From Nemertoderma westbladi (lineage: Eukaryota; Xenacoelomorpha; Nemertodermatida; Nemertodermatidae): a DNA stretch of 36,309 nt. The notes beneath the pieces are model-generated. The model saw only the letters and a list, made by a program, of their open reading frames with translations. It made no database searches and had not been told where the DNA came from. Positions 33,186 to 36,309 of the stretch are shown here, one piece after another. The position numbers and the translations under genes are program-made. Positions within the stretch are counted from its first letter, which is position 1, and every line of letters starts with the position of its first letter. The DNA is taken from NCBI GenBank assembly GCA_032718475.1, contig JAUCBJ010005878.1, forward strand, positions 1-36,309, read 5' to 3'.

Positions 33186-33263
33186 GCACTGCCGCCGTAC
33201 ATGACCTGGCGCAAGACATGCCCAACAGGTGTCCAACGTCCGCACTTGAACCCTTCTCTGTTC
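33186..33263 (-). pseudogene. Gag zinc knuckle (CCHC) downstream of an in-frame stop
   Basis: In the same frame as Gag, directly after the TAG at 33266-33264, the sequence encodes C-x2-C-x4-H-x4-C (33227-33186). This is a perfect CCHC zinc knuckle, which binds RNA in retroelement Gag proteins. It shows the TAG is a premature stop, not the natural Gag end. A one-base shift between 33185 and 33172 then moves the next motif to another frame. Confidence 0.8.
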
Positions 33264-35876
33264 CTAATTTAATTCTTTGAACCGTCTGCAACTATCTAAC
33301 TTATGGTCGTCAGATTTTACCTCCTTTAGTAAACAGTATTGGCAACCTACAAATCCATCCGGCAACTCCTGTTGCTTTAACCTAGGTCTATCTAACCGCT
33401 CACCTGACCATACTCGCGATTCTGATCTAAAGGCTGGGGTACTCGAATTATATCTGTCTACTGAGTTAAATGTCACAGTGGTCCTGTCATCGTCAAAACT
33501 TACCATAGACTTACCGGTAACAGGTTTAGACTCCCTCATATTCTCTTCTGAGAAGTTTGATTTCATCTCTGCTACTGCGTCTGTGGCTATCATGTCATGA
33601 ATGTGCTGAAGTGTCAATACTTTACCTTGGCCCTCCAACTTATTCTCTAATTTGCGCCATTTCTGTCTGTAACGCATGTTTAAACGTCTTATTACGCTCT
33701 TTAAAACTTCGGCGTGATCACCATGATGAGGTAGATTCACCGTCCTCAAGATGTCCAATGCGTTCGAAATAGCGTTCGCTAAGTTCAACAGCTCTAACGG
33801 AGTTGTAATCCTTCCGCCCTTACCCAAGTCTTCTACTATCGACTTCGCCATCTTGGTTTTATTCCCGTAGATGTCGCTAAGCGTCTTCATCGCTAACTCG
33901 AATGCCCTTACATTGCCGACGAAGTTATCAGCAATGGCTCTAGGTTCTCGATGGAGCATCTGAAGCAAATAGTTGAACTTCTCGTTGGGAGTAAAGGTGC
34001 TGTTGGTTAGCTGCTCGTCGACATAGGTTTTGAATGTCCTCCAATGCTTATGGTTACCCATAAACTTCTGGGGTTGTTGCGTCGGCAGTCCTTGCCTAGC
34101 AGCAAACTTACCTATGTCCCTAAGGGTTGCGTCGTTCCGGGTTAACAAATGGTTTAGTTCCGCAGGGTTGTTAAGTCTGGTCCTTTCCCGGTGGTTCAAA
34201 CTTACCTGCTCCGCGTCCGTCCTTCTTTCCTTATAGTTTCGGGACTTCTGACGTCTCATGTCTTCCTCTTCATCGCTTGACTCGGTGTCAGTCCTTAGCG
34301 CTCGCGATGGTTTGCGCGCCGAGGCCCTGACCCAAGCTTCCTGAATATATTTCTCGGCCGAATTTTCGAAATCGGGATTATGGATATTCGGGACAGGCGT
34401 CCTTACCTGAGGTCTATGTGGTATAGTCTCCTCTGATATGCGTACTTGTTGACTAGGCTGGACTTTATCTAACTCAGGCCTGCTAGGATTAGAATTACTT
34501 CTTACCTGGGCTGCTTCCTTTAACCGTAGGTTGCTAAGCATGTCCGTTAAAGGTTGGATGTGCGGTGATATAGCTTGCGCTAAACTAGCACTTAACTCAT
34601 CCCTCGTAATAAATTCCTGGCTAGGGTTCTGTTGTATTGTCGGCTCTATCTGAGTAATCCACTGTCTCTCATATGATCCCTCTTCCGGTTTAACCCGGAA
34701 GTTCTCCATCGAACTGGGTCGGCGCTCCGTCCGCGTATTCCAAACCCGCAGGTTCGGTTCGCCAAATACTTGGCCCGTCGGAGTTTCTCTAAACTCTTCA
34801 TCGTCTCGTTCAGTATGTAGTGGTGCGGTGTTCTGATGCCGTGGATTCTGCGCGATAGGTGAAGCACTAATACCAACTGGTGTGCGATATGTAGAGAACG
34901 GTTTAGCGATCCGTGTACTCGTAATAGCTGGACCGGGTATAGGAATTCTGGTCGTCGTCGACTCGCGTATGGTCGGAGTTCTCGCTTCCTGTTCGGCCTT
35001 CTGCAGTGCGAACAGTTCTCGCAACTCAGTCCCTACACTCGCCCCACATTCTTCGATCATTCGCATCCCCTTCTCGGCGATTTCATTCGCCTTTCTAGTC
35101 CGTTCCTCGCTCTCTAGGTTTAATCTCGCACTTTCCAACTGCGCCAGTTTACGTTCTTCTTCTTCCCTCGCTCGTCTCGCTGCGCTCTCTTCTTCCACAC
35201 GCGCCCTTTCTTCATACAATGCCCATCGCTCCTTCTCTCGCTCAAGTTCGCGCTCCTTGCGCTCGCGTTCGAGTTGGAATTCGCGTCTTCTTTGCTCGCA
35301 TTCCTTAGCTTCCCGTTCGCGTTTGCGTTGAAGTTGGAGTTCGCGTTCTTCGCGTTCGCGTTGAAGTTGGAGTTCGCGTTCTTCGCGTTCGCGTTGAAGT
35401 TGGAGTTCTCGTTCCTCGCGTTCGCGTTGAAGTTGGAGTTCTCGTTCCTTCTGTTCGTGTTCCGCTTGTTCCCGCGTACCTTTATCTTCCAACTCTCGCA
35501 ACTTCGCGTCTAACTTACGTGTGCGCTCCCGTTCCCGCTCAGCTTCCTTCCGTGCTTCCGATGCACGCAAAACTTCCGCCTGTTGTTCGTCCAGTCGGCG
35601 TCTTCTCTCCTCCGCCGAGTTGTGCGAAACAAGGGATCTAGCACATATAACTTTCCCTCGCGCGTGACTAACCTGGGAATCGCCACTGTCTCTAGATGCG
35701 TCATCGGGTGGAGTTAACGTTCTCTGTTGGATATTCTCCGTCGTCGGTAGCACCTGACCCGGTACCACCACTCCACTCTGCATCAGCCAGCTAGTAACTT
35801 CCCTCTGATACTGGCGCTCTTCCTTATCTTGGATCTCTTCCCACTCCACTAAGTCTCTCAACTCTGTGTCACTCAC
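33264..35876 (-). pseudogene. Bel/Pao Gag polyprotein, coiled-coil N-terminal part plus DUF1759-like capsid
   Basis: A long frame of 870 codons counted from GTG at 35876. It is open upstream to a TAA near 36078 with no ATG, so the real start is lost or lies beyond. Residues about 86-275 form a highly charged coiled coil with a repeated 11-residue unit RELQLQREREE (about 145-185). Residues about 600-790 match the Bel/Pao capsid-type region (DUF1759): HKHWRTFKTYVDE, EKFNYLLQML, FELAMKTLSDIYG. Near the end lies a Cys/His cluster (CQYC...H...C) that precedes the CCHC knuckle. It ends at TAG (33264) inside the zinc-finger region. Gag forms the intracellular particle that packages element RNA. Family assignment is good; the coiled-coil extension is unusually long. 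Confidence 0.82.
35325..35470 (-). repeat. 33-bp tandem repeat encoding coiled-coil heptads in Gag
   Basis: About four units of GTTGAAGTTGGAGTTCGCGT plus 13 bases (plus-strand reading), each coding 11 residues. Units differ by a few synonymous or single changes. The plus-strand reading is an unbroken shadow frame. Confidence 0.85.
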
Positions 35877-36300
35877 CTGAGTCGCCTGCGCTTGTGATGC
35901 CCATAGCAGCCAGTTCTCCGTCCTAACTCGTCGAAATCGCTCCGATAACTCGCGTGCTCCAACAAGGCTGCTAAAACCCTGTCGTAAATCCTCGTCGCCA
36001 CGTCGCTCGACTGAGACTCTACTGCCTTCTTCGCTAGGACTGCAAGCTCCTCCGTCTGCTTGAATAACGCTGAGTTATATCCTCCTTCTAATCTCTACTA
36101 GCCCTTCCCGTCCGATGTTCGCTGAGTCGGCTAACATCTTCCTTACCTTGTCCGTCGTCCGAGTTATATGTCCGGCGTGCGCGCGAAGTTTCCTTCTTTA
36201 TCGCGATGTCAAGTTCTCTCTCGCTTACCTGACTCACACTCGGTGGACTTGAAGGATTATTTCGGGAACTACGGGTACTCCTTACAGCCGCTGGGACCAC
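35877..36300 (-). pseudogene. Upstream remnant of Bel/Pao Gag
   Basis: 36300-36088 is open for 70 codons (no ATG at its upstream limit, so it may continue outside the window) and ends in TAG. The Gag frame itself is open from about 36078 to 35877 and reads into the long Gag frame. The two are in different frames, which suggests a shift near 36080 or a separate upstream segment. Content is charged and Ser/Arg-rich with no recognised domain. Confidence 0.4.
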
Positions 36301-36309
36301 GGCACTTAC

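Larger units (their letters stand above)
31840..33291 (-). pseudogene. Bel/Pao Gag C-terminus and aspartic protease, with internal tandem duplication
   Basis: This frame continues the Gag region after a one-base shift. It starts inside the coding sequence, so no true start codon applies. Early in it is a second zinc-binding motif, C41-x2-C44 followed by HHKLLH, typical of Bel/Pao Gag. The retroviral-type aspartic protease follows, with catalytic Asp at 155 in VMLDTTSTLSYID (DTT instead of the usual DTG or DSG). Next is the IGAEQL and ILGWY region that precedes reverse transcriptase in this family. A 417-bp (139-codon) segment covering that region is present twice, exactly identical and in frame. 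The frame ends at 31840 without entering reverse transcriptase. The enzyme would normally cut the Gag-Pol polyprotein; the DTT triad and duplication make activity doubtful. Confidence 0.8.
31371..36309 (-). mobile_element. Bel/Pao LTR retrotransposon, 5' part only, degraded
   Basis: Gag, zinc knuckles and protease follow in the order of a Bel/Pao polyprotein on the minus strand. The 5' LTR and primer-binding site would lie beyond 36309. No reverse transcriptase, RNase H, integrase or 3' LTR is found in the expected place below 31840. The copy is truncated at its 3' end and interrupted by stops and frameshifts. The left boundary is uncertain. Confidence 0.75.

Noticed and set aside
35274-35513. 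Plus-strand frame rich in repeated LKLEFAFFAFA
   Set aside because: Shadow of the 33-bp repeats that encode the Gag coiled coil on the other strand.

Overview
The window looks like accessory, repeat-dominated DNA from a non-mammalian metazoan, most likely an aquatic invertebrate. The reasons are Bel/Pao-type Gag and protease, BED-finger hAT transposase, a LINE reverse transcriptase remnant, spliceosomal introns, AT-rich spacers and long poly-G tracts. I cannot name the species. No confidently intact host gene is present; almost every recognisable coding sequence belongs to a transposon and is broken.

Region 1 (1-8921): two DNA transposons of one family with TA target sites and ends reading CAGTCCCAATCCCAATAA. 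Element A is cut by the window start and ends at 1701; element B is complete at 5451-8921. They face each other around a 3.7 kb segment. On the minus strand of that segment (5031 to 3287) I can build a three-exon gene of unknown function. It has canonical splice sites, matching intron phases and a total length divisible by three, but two in-frame stops. Element B carries a cluster of TTACGTCCGTTAC motifs.

Region 2 (8924-10758): AT-rich non-coding DNA with a weak promoter-like patch and a near-perfect 22-bp hairpin.

Region 3 (10751-23322): a four-level transposon nest in which most junctions can be read to the base. A short element with 8-bp duplication CATATAGG (10759-23314) was split by a hAT element with 8-bp duplication GGTACAGT (11169-23094). 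The hAT element carries its own frameshifted transposase, and a LINE inserted into it. That LINE was hit twice: by a piggyBac-type non-autonomous element at TTAA (16929-18350, inside the LINE reading frame) and by an autonomous-type element with 8-bp duplication TTCATCAC (18818-22526, in the LINE 3' UTR). The last element encodes a decayed DDE-type transposase.

Region 4 (23446-29284): an apparent TA-target element with CCCAGCAAAGTCA ends and TTCGAAGGATAA-rich arms. It contains an LTR-like insertion, two tRNA-like (SINE head) segments and a 520-bp MITE with poly-G tracts.

Region 5 (29285-36309): about 2 kb of featureless DNA, then the 5' half of a Bel/Pao LTR retrotransposon on the minus strand. 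It has a coiled-coil Gag, a capsid-like domain, zinc knuckles and an aspartic protease with an exact 417-bp in-frame tandem duplication. Reverse transcriptase and integrase are not present downstream.
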